DNA of 15,028 nucleotides from Firmicutes bacterium CAG:646 (GCA_000432335.1 HF995414.1:135920-150947); one strand, 5' to 3'; positions 5,703 through 14,210 are shown, numbered from the stretch's first letter. Program-made: numbers and translations. The notes: a model not told the origin generated them from the letters alone.

Positions 5703-7832
5703 TTGACATTATTTGAAAGAGTATTTAATGGAAATGATGCTGTATATGGTCTGACAGAGCAGGCAATCGATGCAGCAATCGCCCAGCATGGCGAAGAAAA
5801 AGCTGTCAGCTTACCTGAAACTGCATACGGCTTACCTTGCTACTACGCTGTAACAGGTGTGAAAGTAACAAATTTAAAAGAACTGAAAGAGGCTCTGGGA
5901 GTTGTAAAAACTCTGATGACAAGAGAGCCGCGTCTGAACGATGCGTTCATGTCCGGTGTAGCAACTGCACTGTGCGCAGAGTTTATTGAAGCTCTGAAAT
6001 ATATTGATGGTGCAACACCATACGAAGCTCCTCTGGCTGGACATTTGCCGGATGCTGCTATTCGTGAACTGGGTGTTCCGCTTGTAACAGGAGACATTCC
6101 TGGTGTTGCTGTTATTCTGGGATCCGCTCCTTCTGTAGAAGAAGGTGTAGCGCTGGTAAAATCTTATCAGGCACAGGGTATTCTGGTAACACTGGTAGGC
6201 GGTATCTGCGACCAGGTTGCAGAAGCTGGCATGAGCACCGGAGCTAACGTACGTGTTATTCCTCTGGGTAAAGACGTTACAGCCGTTATCCATGTTGTAT
6301 CTGTAGCTTTGAGAGCAGCTTTGATCTTTGGTAACATCAAACCGGGTGATGCAGCAGCGCTGATGGAATATACATTCAAACGTGTACCTGCTTTTGTTAA
6401 CGCATTCGCTCCTCTGGATGACGTAATCGTTGCATGTGGCGCAGGCGCTATCGCTCTGGGATTCCCGGTAGTGACCAACGAAACAGAAAATATCTTCCGT
6501 GTACCGAAGAGTCTGATCGTTCAGGAAGACGTAAGCAAATTCAACGCTACTTCTCTGGAAGCGCGTGATATCAAGATCAAGATTACAAATATTGATATCC
6601 CTGTAGCATTTGCTTCTGCATTTGAAGGCGAGATCATCCGTCGTGGCGATATGCAGGTAGAGTTTGACGGTTCCCGTGTAGACTGTGCCGAGCTGGTGCA
6701 TAACGTAGAGATGAACGAAGTAGAAGATCATAAGATCACCATCGTAGGACCAGATGTGGATGAGATGGAACTGGGAAGTAAAAACAGCATCGCATACGTA
6801 GTAAAAGTTGCAGGAAAAGCAATGCAGCCTGACTTTGAACCGGTTATCGAGCGTAAATTCCACAACTATATCAACTGTATCGAGGGTGTATACCACACCG
6901 GACAAAGAGATATGCAGCGTATCCGTATCAGTAAGAATGCATTTAATGCAGGTTTCCGTCTGAAACATATCGGAGAAGTTCTGTACGCATCTGTTAAGAA
7001 TGAATTTGAAGCAGTTGTTGATAAATGTGAAGTTGTGATTTATACAGATCCGGCAGAATGTACGAGAATCCGTCATGAAGTGGCAATTCCTACCTTCAAC
7101 AAACGTGACGACCGTCTGAGAACACTGACAGATGAGTCTGTAGATGTATACTACAGCTGTATTCTGTGTCAGGCATTCTCCCCGAGCCACGTATGTGTGG
7201 TTACACCGGAACGTCTGGGACTTTGTGGAGCCGTTTCATGGCTGGATGCAAAAGCAACAAACGAGCTGGATCCAAACGGACCATGTCAGGTCATCACAAA
7301 AGAGCGTGTAATCGATGAGAGAATCGGTGAATATGAAGACGTTAACGAAGCAGTTCGCAAACTGTCTCAGGGCGCTCTGGAAGACGTATCTCTGTACTCT
7401 ATCATGGAAAAACCTATGACATCCTGTGGATGTTTCGAGTGTATCTGTGGTATCGAGCCATTCTCCAATGGTGTATGTATCGCCAACCGTGAGTATGCAG
7501 GTATGACTCCTTTGGGAATGACCTTCCCTGAACTGGCTTCCATGACAGGTGGCGGTGTACAGACTCCAGGATTTATGGGACATGGAAAACACTTTATCGC
7601 TTCTAAAAAATTCATGAAGGCAGAGGGCGGTATCGAGCGTATCGTATGGATGCCGAAAGAATTGAAAGAATTTGTTGCAGAGAGACTGAATGAAACTGCA
7701 AAAGAACTGTACGGAATTGAGAATTTCACAGATATGATCGGTGACGAGACAATCGCAACAGATCCGGAAACTCTGGTAGAATTTCTGACAGAAAAAGGAC
7801 ATCCGGCACTTGGTCTGGATCCAATGATGTAA
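5703..7832 (+). CDS. acsB: CO-methylating acetyl-CoA synthase, A-cluster subunit
   Basis: AcsB condenses CO, a methyl group from the corrinoid protein and CoA to acetyl-CoA. The 709-residue protein keeps the full length expected for a bacterial enzyme with the N-terminal domain that docks on CODH (Moorella form about 729). Cys486, 489, 498 and 508 supply the 4Fe-4S and bridging thiolates, and Cys575-Gly-Cys577 binds the distal nickel. Each is exactly 20 residues below the Moorella numbering I recall (506, 509, 518, 528, 595, 597), so the A-cluster is complete. The start is TTG5703: AGGAGG at 5689-5694 lies 8 nt upstream and the family's N-terminus begins here. It overlaps no neighbour. It is followed by a structured gap rather than directly by acsD, so the order CODH-ACS then CFeSP differs from Moorella. 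Confidence 0.96.
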   Translation: MTLFERVFNGNDAVYGLTEQAIDAAIAQHGEEKAVSLPETAYGLPCYYAVTGVKVTNLKELKEALGVVKTLMTREPRLNDAFMSGVATALCAEFIEALKYIDGATPYEAPLAGHLPDAAIRELGVPLVTGDIPGVAVILGSAPSVEEGVALVKSYQAQGILVTLVGGICDQVAEAGMSTGANVRVIPLGKDVTAVIHVVSVALRAALIFGNIKPGDAAALMEYTFKRVPAFVNAFAPLDDVIVACGAGAIALGFPVVTNETENIFRVPKSLIVQEDVSKFNATSLEARDIKIKITNIDIPVAFASAFEGEIIRRGDMQVEFDGSRVDCAELVHNVEMNEVEDHKITIVGPDVDEMELGSKNSIAYVVKVAGKAMQPDFEPVIERKFHNYINCIEGVYHTGQRDMQRIRISKNAFNAGFRLKHIGEVLYASVKNEFEAVVDKCEVVIYTDPAECTRIRHEVAIPTFNKRDDRLRTLTDESVDVYYSCILCQAFSPSHVCVVTPERLGLCGAVSWLDAKATNELDPNGPCQVITKERVIDERIGEYEDVNEAVRKLSQGALEDVSLYSIMEKPMTSCGCFECICGIEPFSNGVCIANREYAGMTPLGMTFPELASMTGGGVQTPGFMGHGKHFIASKKFMKAEGGIERIVWMPKELKEFVAERLNETAKELYGIENFTDMIGDETIATDPETLVEFLTEKGHPALGLDPMM

Positions 7833-7845
7833 GATACCAGGGGCA

Positions 7846-7894
7846 AAAGGTTATAAAACACGTTGTGCTTGCACATAAGTGTTTTATAACCTTT
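7846..7894 (+). other. Long perfect hairpin after acsB
   Basis: A 16-bp perfect inverted repeat (7846-7861 with 7879-7894) lies 13 nt after the acsB stop, and its 17-nt loop holds a small inner inverted repeat (tgtgc, gcaca). No T-tract follows on either strand, so it is not a canonical intrinsic terminator. It is likely a 3'-end stabiliser, processing site or factor-assisted terminator that separates acsB from acsD expression. Confidence 0.6.
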
Positions 7895-7931
7895 ATGACC
7901 CGCCCAAATATGAGGATAAAAGTAGGACGAC

Positions 7932-8038
7932 GCCCCACGATATCCGAATTTGGGGCAGAATTGTGAGGTGCTGCGTGCCAGTGGCACGCGTTTAGCACCG
8001 ACCGAAGTGAAACGTAGATGCGGAGCACGAAACAATTT
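7932..8038. repeat. Structured palindromic intergenic element, unknown
   Basis: Between acsB and acsD, about 110 nt can fold into several stems: gcccca/tggggc (7932-7937 with 7951-7956); a two-part hairpin of 6 plus 7 bp at 7967-7999 with a 4-nt bulge; and a 7-bp closing pairing of 7958-7964 with 8032-8038 that makes a branched structure. It is richer in G+C than the flanking leader and has no credible coding frame. The form resembles a dispersed extragenic palindromic repeat or small structured RNA; only one copy is visible here, so its repeat nature is a guess. Confidence 0.4.
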
Positions 8039-8075
8039 GTCAGGTATCTACTGTTCAAAACATCTTAAGTGAAAA

Positions 8076-8122
8076 ATGGCTGCCAAAGGCCCGCGGGCTT
8101 CAGGCGGAAGATTGGCAGCCAT
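8076..8122 (+). promoter_or_regulatory. Hairpin in the acsD leader
   Basis: An 11-bp perfect inverted repeat (atggctgccaa 8076-8086, ttggcagccat 8112-8122) encloses a second palindrome gcccgcgggc (8089-8098). It ends 13 nt before the acsD Shine-Dalgarno GGGAGG (8136-8141), which stays outside the stem. No T-run follows. It may stabilise the 5' end of a processed acsDCE message or bind a regulator; it does not match a cobalamin riboswitch. Confidence 0.5.
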
Positions 8123-8150
8123 GAAATAAATAAAAGGGAGGCTAATGAGA

Positions 8151-9089
8151 ATGCCGTTTAATCGTAAACCACAGAAGTTTAATGCATCCATCAAAGAAGT
8201 AACTATCGGATGCGGTGAAAAAGCAGTCACATTAGGAGGAGAGAATGTATTTCCTTTCTACACATTTGACGGAGAAATGAAAAATGCACCAAAAGTAGGC
8301 GTGGAAATTTCCGATATGGGAATTCCGGCAGTTGCAGGACTGAAAGCGTACTACGAAGGATGTACTACCATGGCAGAAGTTGCTAAAAAAGCAGCTGAAA
8401 TGGAAGGTGCTGATTTCATTTGCCTGCGTTTGGAAGGCGGAGATCCAAACGGAGCAAACAAATCTGTTGAAGAGCTGGTAGCTGTTGTAAAAGAGGTTGC
8501 AGATGCTACCGATATGCCTCTGGCTGTAGAAGGCTGCAAAAATGTAGAGAAAGATTCTGAACTGCTGGCAAAAGTAGCAGAAGCTTTGCAGGGTAAAAAT
8601 GCTCTGATCCTGTCTGCAAGAGAAGAGAACTACAAATCTGTAGGTGCAGCAGCAGGTCTGGCTTATGACCAGAAAGTAGGCGCTGAGTCTGCAGTAGATA
8701 TCAACTTGGCAAAACAGTTGAACGTAGTAACTACTCAGTTGGGAGTAAAACCGGAAAGCATGGTAATGAATGTTGGTTCCGCAGCTGTAGGATATGGATA
8801 TGAATACGTAGTATCTACGATGGACCGTATCAAAGCAGCAGCGCTGGCACAGGGTGATGCTATGCTCCAGATGCCTATCGTTACACCAGTATCTTCTGAG
8901 ACATGGAATGTAAAAGAGTCCATGGCTTCTGAAGAAGACATGCCAGAATGGGGATCCGTGGAAGAACGTGGTATTTCTATGGAAATCATGACAGCAGCAG
9001 CAGACCTGGCAGCAGGTTCTGACGCCGTTATCTTAATGCATCCTCAGTCTGTAGCAACCATTTCTAAGATGATTAAAGAATTAATGTAA
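8151..9089 (+). CDS. acsD: Corrinoid iron-sulfur protein, small (delta) subunit
   Basis: AcsD pairs with AcsC to form the heterodimeric CFeSP that carries the methyl group on cobalamin from AcsE to AcsB. The 312-residue product begins MPFNRKPQKFNASIKEV, typical of the family, and is a TIM barrel without Cys cluster ligands. GGDPNGANKS and the segment PVSSETWNVKES resemble conserved family segments. I prefer ATG8151 to ATG8145 because GGGAGG at 8136-8141 is 9 nt from 8151 but only 3 nt from 8145, and because family proteins begin MPF. acsC follows after 30 nt. The gene sits behind the hairpin-rich gap, so acsDCE may have its own level control, although no convincing promoter was found in the gap. 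Confidence 0.93.
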   Translation: MPFNRKPQKFNASIKEVTIGCGEKAVTLGGENVFPFYTFDGEMKNAPKVGVEISDMGIPAVAGLKAYYEGCTTMAEVAKKAAEMEGADFICLRLEGGDPNGANKSVEELVAVVKEVADATDMPLAVEGCKNVEKDSELLAKVAEALQGKNALILSAREENYKSVGAAAGLAYDQKVGAESAVDINLAKQLNVVTTQLGVKPESMVMNVGSAAVGYGYEYVVSTMDRIKAAALAQGDAMLQMPIVTPVSSETWNVKESMASEEDMPEWGSVEERGISMEIMTAAADLAAGSDAVILMHPQSVATISKMIKELM

Positions 9090-9119
9090 GTGTAAGCGAT
9101 AGAACAGGAGGATATAATT

Positions 9120-10478
9120 ATGGCATTATCAGGTATTCAGATTTTTAAGATGTTACCAAAAAAGAACTGTAAAGAATGTGGATGTCCTACTTGTATGGCA
9201 TTCTCTATGAAAGTGGCACAGGGTGCTATGAAGATCGAACAGTGTCCTCACGTTTCCAGTGAAGCGATGGAAGCACTGTCTGAGGCAACAGCGCCGCCAA
9301 TGAAAACAATCAAAGTGGGAACTGGCGAAGGCGAGTATACACTGGGTGGAGAGACTGTTCTTTACAGACATGAGAAAACTTTTGTAAACAAAACAAGATA
9401 TGCAGTTTCTCTGTGCAGCTGCATGGATGATGCTGAGATCGATGCAAAGATTGCAGCAATTCCGGCTGTAGATTATGAGCGTATCGGTGAGAGAATGGCT
9501 GTAGAGATGGTATATGTAAACTATGCAGCGGATGCCGGCGCAGATAAATATCTTGAATTAGTGAAAAAAGCAGCAGCAACCGGAAAAACTCTGGTACTGG
9601 GCTGTGATGATGTGGAAGTTGCAAAAGCAGCTCTGGAACTTTGTAAAGACGGAAAACCAGTGCTGAATGGAGCAAATGCTTCTAACTATGAAGCAATGAA
9701 TGCTCTGGCAACAGAAGCAGGCGTAGTTCTGGGCGTAAGCGGAGCTGATCTGGATGAGATCTACGATACAGTAGCAGCTCTGGAAAAGGCAGGAAATAAG
9801 AATCTGATCATCGATGCTACAGGAGCATCTGTAAAAGAAACTTACGCAAATGCAGTACAGATTCGTCGTGCAGCTCTGAAAGACCAGGATAGAACTTTTG
9901 GATATCCGACCATCGTAAATACTGCAAAACTGGCGCTGAAAGATAAATATATGCAGGAAGCTCTGCTGTCTCTGTTCACTATGAAGTACGGTTCTATCGT
10001 AGTTACAGAAGATCTGGGATATGCACAGGCACTGGCATTGTTCGGTCTGCGTCAGAACGTATTTACAGATCCTCAGAAACCGATGAAGGTAGAGCCAGGT
10101 CTTTATCCTTTGAATGGAGCAGATGAGAATTCCGTATGTCTGACAACGGTAGACTTTGCTCTTACATACTTTATTGTATCTGGCGAGCTGGAGAGATCCG
10201 GTGTACCGGTGAATCTGATCATCAACGATGCAGGCGGACTTTCCGTTCTGACATCCTGGGCAGCTGGTAAGTTCTCTGGAACTTCCATCTCTAAATACAT
10301 TCAGGAAAACATCGAAAGTAAAGTAAAATCCAGAAAACTGATCATTCCTGGAAAAGTTGCCGTACTGAAAGGCGATCTGGAAGCAAAACTTCCTGGATGG
10401 GAGATTATCGTAGCTCCTCAGGAGGCTGTACAGCTTGTTAAATTCCTGAAAGACATGAAAGAAGCAGGCGAATTATAA
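9120..10478 (+). CDS. acsC: Corrinoid iron-sulfur protein, large (gamma) subunit
   Basis: AcsC holds a low-potential 4Fe-4S cluster, a TIM barrel and a C-terminal B12-binding domain, and shuttles the methyl-cobalt between AcsE and AcsB. The cluster ligands are clear: Cys17, Cys20, Cys25 and Cys42 in KNCKECGCPTCMAF and IEQCPH, the same positions I recall for Moorella. The length of 452 residues is typical. The C-terminal third (GLSVLTSWAAGKFSGTSIS) is the expected B12-domain region; binding is base-off, so no DxHxxG motif is expected or seen. AGGAGG at 9106-9111 sets the start. It lies 30 nt after acsD and 57 nt before acsE, in one probable operon. Cytosolic. Confidence 0.95.
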   Translation: MALSGIQIFKMLPKKNCKECGCPTCMAFSMKVAQGAMKIEQCPHVSSEAMEALSEATAPPMKTIKVGTGEGEYTLGGETVLYRHEKTFVNKTRYAVSLCSCMDDAEIDAKIAAIPAVDYERIGERMAVEMVYVNYAADAGADKYLELVKKAAATGKTLVLGCDDVEVAKAALELCKDGKPVLNGANASNYEAMNALATEAGVVLGVSGADLDEIYDTVAALEKAGNKNLIIDATGASVKETYANAVQIRRAALKDQDRTFGYPTIVNTAKLALKDKYMQEALLSLFTMKYGSIVVTEDLGYAQALALFGLRQNVFTDPQKPMKVEPGLYPLNGADENSVCLTTVDFALTYFIVSGELERSGVPVNLIINDAGGLSVLTSWAAGKFSGTSISKYIQENIESKVKSRKLIIPGKVAVLKGDLEAKLPGWEIIVAPQEAVQLVKFLKDMKEAGEL

Positions 10479-10535
10479 GATTGAGGAAACTGATAGAAAC
10501 AGTATCCGCAAATAAAGAGAAAAAGGAGATACATT

Positions 10536-11321
10536 ATGGCAAAATTTGTAACAATTGGTGAGAGACTTTCCACCACAGCTCCAGCAGTAAATAAAGCATT
10601 TATGGAAAGAGATCCAGAACCGATCCTGAAAAGAGCAAAACAGCAGTTGGATGCAGGCGCTGTATACCTGGATGTAAATATCGGACCGGCAGACGGATAT
10701 GGCGAAGATCTGATGAAATGGGCAGTACAGTTACTGCAGAGCGAATTTGATAATGTTCCTCTGGCACTGGATACTTCCAATAAAGCAGCTATTGAAGCTG
10801 GTATCTCTGTTTACAATCGTTCCAAAGGAAAACCGATCGTAAACTCCGCAGATGCCGCTGGAAGAATTGAGAACATCGATTTGGCTGCAGCAAACGATGC
10901 AATCGTTATCGCTCTGTGCAACGGCGAAGGTATCGCAGCAGACAATGATGAGCGTATGGGTTATCTGACAATGCTTCTGGAAAGAGGTCTGGAGCATGGT
11001 ATGGCAGAAACTGATATGTGGTTTGACCCGTTGTTCCTGGTAGTAAAAGGAATGCAGGATAAACAGATGGAAGTTCTGGAATTCATCAAAATGATCTCTG
11101 ATATGGGTCTGAATTCTACAGGCGGTCTTTCCAATAACTCTAACGGTATGCCAAAACATATCCGTCCGATCATGGATTCCGCTTTGGTTGCCATGGCTAT
11201 GATGAATGGTCTGACATCTGCAATCGTTAACCCGAATGATCTGCGTCTGATGGAAACCATCAAATCTTGCGATGTATTTAAAAACAATACACTGTATGCA
11301 GATTCTTATCTGGAACTGTAA
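10536..11321 (+). CDS. acsE: Methyltetrahydrofolate:corrinoid iron-sulfur protein methyltransferase
   Basis: AcsE transfers the methyl group of methyl-THF made by MetF to Co(I) of AcsCD. The 261-residue protein is a pterin-binding TIM barrel of usual size (Moorella MeTr 262). VYLDVNIGPADGYGED, IVNSADAAGRIE and STGGLSNNSNGMP are the pterin-site segments. Asn200 in the last one matches the Asn199 that polarises the methyl-THF N5 in Moorella, as I recall. AAAAAGGAG precedes the ATG. It is the last gene of the acsDCE block; a strong terminator follows 20 nt after the stop. A cobalamin-dependent methionine synthase fragment is excluded by length and context. Confidence 0.94.
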   Translation: MAKFVTIGERLSTTAPAVNKAFMERDPEPILKRAKQQLDAGAVYLDVNIGPADGYGEDLMKWAVQLLQSEFDNVPLALDTSNKAAIEAGISVYNRSKGKPIVNSADAAGRIENIDLAAANDAIVIALCNGEGIAADNDERMGYLTMLLERGLEHGMAETDMWFDPLFLVVKGMQDKQMEVLEFIKMISDMGLNSTGGLSNNSNGMPKHIRPIMDSALVAMAMMNGLTSAIVNPNDLRLMETIKSCDVFKNNTLYADSYLEL

Positions 11322-11341
11322 AAATTTCGGATAGAAGAGGG

Positions 11342-11372
11342 ACAGGCTGTGCCGATGGCACAGCCTGTTTTT
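11342..11372 (+). terminator. Rho-independent terminator after acsE
   Basis: A perfect 12-bp GC-rich stem (acaggctgtgcc 11342-11353, ggcacagcctgt 11357-11368) with a 3-nt loop runs into TTTT, with the final T of the stem giving five in a row. It ends the acs transcript, and a separate promoter follows for acsV. Confidence 0.93.
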
Positions 11373-11413
11373 AAAAAACATAGTGGATTGTGTATAGACT
11401 CCATCAGGAATTA

Positions 11414-11442
11414 TTGACGATTTTAATAAAGTGTGATATCTT
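11414..11442 (+). promoter_or_regulatory. Sigma-A-type promoter for acsV
   Basis: TTGACG (11414-11419) and TATCTT (11437-11442) are spaced by 17 bp, and TG at 11434-11435 gives an extended -10. Transcription would start near 11449, about 65 nt before acsV. Its place just after a strong terminator supports it. Confidence 0.75.
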
Positions 11443-11513
11443 AATAAGGACATATATGTTAAAATCTGCCAGAAATATGGCGGACCCGAAAGAAAAGAAG
11501 AGAGGCTTGAATC

Positions 11514-13445
11514 ATGTTTAAAGTAACGTTTCGTTTTGAGAGCGGTGAGCCGGTAGAGGCATTTGCTGCCGCTGAAGAAAATCTTCTGGAAGTGGCCAGA
11601 AAAACAAATGTTGCAATCGATGCACCTTGTTCCGGAAATGGTTCTTGTGGAAAATGTAAAGTAAAACTGTTAAAAGGAACTTTGGATTCTCCAAGAACAA
11701 GACATATCACCGAGGAAGAGTATGCAGAAGGGTGGAGACTGTCTTGCTGCAGCAAAATAGAGAGCGATATAGAAGTGGAAGTACCAGATATTGCATCTGC
11801 ATACCGCAGCAGAATGAAAGTTGCAGATTTGAGCTCCCAGGAAGAACTTGCTATTTTCCAACAGGCGAAGTCTGATGTGGAAGAGGCTGGGATTCTCCTG
11901 AAAAATGATATGGAGATTCTGGATGTGGTTATGGATAGTCCTTCTCTGGATGACACCATGCCGGATAACGAACGTCTGATGCGGGCAATCAAAAAGCAGA
12001 CAGGCGCGAAGATTGTGCGTCTGCCTTATACGGTAATCAGAAAACTGGCGGATGTTCTCCGGGAAAATGATTTTGCCGTGCGCTGCATTATCGGAAGAAC
12101 AGGAAACAAAGAGAATATCTTTGTATATGATGTTTTTGCAAAGGAAGAAGAGCTGATTGTGGGTGGTCTTGCGATTGATATTGGAACTACCACGGTATCT
12201 AGTCTTTTGGTCAATATGTTGACGGGAGAAGTGCTGGGTAAAGCTTCCGCAGGAAACGGACAGATCCGTTATGGAGCGGATGTGATCAATCGTATCATTG
12301 AATCCACAAAACCGGGAGGAAAAGAAAAGCTTCAAAAAGCGATTATTGATGAAACGATCAATCCTATGATTCAGGAAATGTGTCGGAAGATCAAATTCCC
12401 TGAAAATCGGATTTATCGGATGTGTGTTGCCGCAAATACAACGATGAATCATTTGTTTGCGGGTATTAATTCCGATCCGATTCGAATGGAGCCGTACATT
12501 CCTACATTTTTTAAAACAAATTCCCTGTATGCGCAGGATTTGGGAATTAAGATTCATCCGGATGCTCACATTATTATTGCGCCGAATATCGGAAGTTATG
12601 TGGGCGGCGATATTACTGCCGGAACTTTAGTAAGTATGATCTGGAATAAACCTGAATTTTCTCTGTTTATTGATCTGGGAACCAATGGAGAGCTGGTATT
12701 TGGAAATTCTGATTTTATGATGAGCTGCGCTTGTTCCGCAGGTCCCGCTTTTGAGGGCGGAGATATCAGCTGCGGTATGCGAGCTACGGATGGGGCGATT
12801 GAAGCTTGTACCATTGATAAAGATACGATGGAACCTACCTTCCGAATTGTAGGTGATCAGAATCAGAAGCCGATTGGACTTTGTGGTTCTGGAATTATCG
12901 ATGTGATCAGTGAATTGTTTTCAGCCGAAATCATTAATCCGAAAGGAAAATTCGTACGGGAAGGCAAAAGAGTCCGCAGGGATAAGTATGGTATGGGAAG
13001 TTATGTGCTGGCATTTGCAGAAGATGCAGGCGCAGAAAAGGACGTAGAGATCACGGAGGTTGATATTGACAACTTCATCCGCGCGAAGGGTGCAATCTTT
13101 TCTGCAATCCGTATGATGTTGAGTTCTTTGGACTTTGATATTTCCATGATTGAAAACGTCTATGTGGCAGGTGGTATTGGAAGCGGCATTAATATGAAGA
13201 ATGCCGTTCGAATCGGAATGTTCCCGGATATTCCTCTGGAAATGTTCCACTATATTGGAAATTCTTCCCTGTCAGGGGCGTATACGATGTTGCTGTCAAA
13301 AGAAGCAGAGAGAAAAACGTATGAAGTAGCTGGCAATATGACTTATCTGGAGCTGAGTACTGTTCCGGGATATATGGATGAATTTGTGGCAGCATGTTTT
13401 ATTCCTCATACAGATACGACAATGTTTCCGTCCGTGACAGCATAG
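11514..13445 (+). CDS. acsV: Reductive activator of corrinoid protein (RACo), 2Fe-2S/ASKHA ATPase
   Basis: RACo uses ATP to re-reduce CFeSP that has slipped to inactive Co(II). The 643-residue product has an N-terminal plant-type ferredoxin domain with Cys39, Cys45, Cys48 and Cys78 or 79 (CSGNGSCGKC, then LSCCS), a linker and a middle domain to about residue 215, and an ASKHA-fold ATPase of the DUF4445 type. The phosphate motifs are LAIDIGTTTVS (about 219-229), FIDLGTNGE (about 384) and LCGSGIID (about 457). Carboxydothermus RACo is similar in length (about 630). It has its own promoter after the acsE terminator, so activator level is set apart from the enzymes. AGAGG at 11501-11505 supports ATG11514. 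Other activators of methyltransferase corrinoid proteins (RamA-type) differ in carrying C-terminal 4Fe-4S motifs, which are absent here. Confidence 0.9.
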   Translation: MFKVTFRFESGEPVEAFAAAEENLLEVARKTNVAIDAPCSGNGSCGKCKVKLLKGTLDSPRTRHITEEEYAEGWRLSCCSKIESDIEVEVPDIASAYRSRMKVADLSSQEELAIFQQAKSDVEEAGILLKNDMEILDVVMDSPSLDDTMPDNERLMRAIKKQTGAKIVRLPYTVIRKLADVLRENDFAVRCIIGRTGNKENIFVYDVFAKEEELIVGGLAIDIGTTTVSSLLVNMLTGEVLGKASAGNGQIRYGADVINRIIESTKPGGKEKLQKAIIDETINPMIQEMCRKIKFPENRIYRMCVAANTTMNHLFAGINSDPIRMEPYIPTFFKTNSLYAQDLGIKIHPDAHIIIAPNIGSYVGGDITAGTLVSMIWNKPEFSLFIDLGTNGELVFGNSDFMMSCACSAGPAFEGGDISCGMRATDGAIEACTIDKDTMEPTFRIVGDQNQKPIGLCGSGIIDVISELFSAEIINPKGKFVREGKRVRRDKYGMGSYVLAFAEDAGAEKDVEITEVDIDNFIRAKGAIFSAIRMMLSSLDFDISMIENVYVAGGIGSGINMKNAVRIGMFPDIPLEMFHYIGNSSLSGAYTMLLSKEAERKTYEVAGNMTYLELSTVPGYMDEFVAACFIPHTDTTMFPSVTA

Positions 13446-13451
13446 GGCGAT

Positions 13452-13472
13452 TTTCTTTGCAGGACAAAGAAA
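13452..13472 (+). other. Small AT-rich hairpin between acsV and the DUF3786 gene
   Basis: tttctttg (13452-13459) and caaagaaa (13465-13472) form an 8-bp stem with a 5-nt loop, followed by A-rich sequence rather than T. It lies 7 nt after the acsV TAG and before the next Shine-Dalgarno (AGGAG 13494-13498). It may be a weak stabiliser or a chance repeat. Confidence 0.35.
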
Positions 13473-13503
13473 CTGAAAAAACATATCAAGATCAGGAGAG
13501 AGA

Positions 13504-14151
13504 ATGATGGAATTACAATATGACAAAGACAGCAAAGAGAGAATTCCCTATGAGCATTATTTGCAGCTTTTTCAAGGAGCAGATCCTTTGGAAATGAGTG
13601 AGCGAAGCGGGATTCCGTATGATTCTGAGAAGCAGACCTTTACCTTGCGTCTGATGGGTGTGGTTTATATGGTGAAATATCCGGAATATACCATTTCCCA
13701 TGAAGCGGAGGGAACGATTGGATATTATCCGTTAGAATCAGCGGTAAATGTCAAAATACTGATTCTGCGCTATCTGGTGGAAGGCTGTCAGTCGTTTTCA
13801 ACGGGAAAATTTCTTACTTATCGGGAAACACCCTGGGGCAGTGTATATCTGAAACAGTTTCAGGGAAGATGTCTGATGCGCCTGGCCTTTGGTTTTGGCA
13901 ACAAACAGGAGCAGTTTCAGCGAGCGATGGAAAAAATCGGCGCAAAGAGGCTGTCCCATGGAGATATTGCTTATGAATTTGAATTTTTAGACGGCTATTA
14001 TCTTCAGATGATCTTGTGGGCGGGAGATGATGAATTTCCTCCTTCATCACAGATTTTATTCTCCGATAATTTTCCAAATGCTTTTCAGGCGGAGGATATG
14101 GCTGTAGTGGGAGATATTACCATTACAATGATAAAAGCATTGGCACAATAA
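13504..14151 (+). CDS. DUF3786 domain protein, function unknown
   Basis: The 215-residue soluble protein matches what I recall of the DUF3786 family: a mixed alpha/beta domain with the segments FTLRLMGVVYMVKYPEY, LRYLVEGC and YETP/YRETPWGS, and an acidic, aromatic C-terminal half (EFEFLDGYYLQMILW). No cofactor motif or membrane segment is visible. DUF3786 genes commonly accompany corrinoid or CODH genes in strict anaerobes, and here it lies 58 nt after acsV, probably in the same transcript. A role in corrinoid protein activation or maturation is a guess from context. ATG13504 (5 nt from AGGAG) and ATG13507 (8 nt) are both possible starts. No terminator is seen before the riboswitch that follows. 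Confidence 0.8.
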   Translation: MMELQYDKDSKERIPYEHYLQLFQGADPLEMSERSGIPYDSEKQTFTLRLMGVVYMVKYPEYTISHEAEGTIGYYPLESAVNVKILILRYLVEGCQSFSTGKFLTYRETPWGSVYLKQFQGRCLMRLAFGFGNKQEQFQRAMEKIGAKRLSHGDIAYEFEFLDGYYLQMILWAGDDEFPPSSQILFSDNFPNAFQAEDMAVVGDITITMIKALAQ

Positions 14152-14210
14152 AAGAAAGAAAATAAGGCATTACACAGAATCGTAAAGGAGAAAAGGATAT
14201 GTGTAAGTAT

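Noticed and set aside
5874..7190. Long antisense open frame of 438 codons opposite acsB (also 3520-4503 opposite acsA and 11670-12569 opposite acsV)
   Set aside because: They lie wholly inside well-supported genes, have implausible Cys/His/Phe-rich compositions and no ribosome sites; they are codon-bias shadows.
7367..8058. Minus-strand open frames across the acsB-acsD gap
   Set aside because: Most of their length is antisense to acsB; the rest covers palindromic DNA, and no ribosome site is seen.
8076..8144. Cobalamin riboswitch in the acsD leader
   Set aside because: It would make sense for a corrinoid protein, but I see no B12 box and the region is too short.
14124..14168. Promoter for folT (TACAAT at 14124-14129 or TTGGCA at 14140-14145)
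   Set aside because: Each lacks a reasonable partner hexamer at 16-18 bp, so no promoter is called; read-through from acsV or an unseen promoter remains possible.
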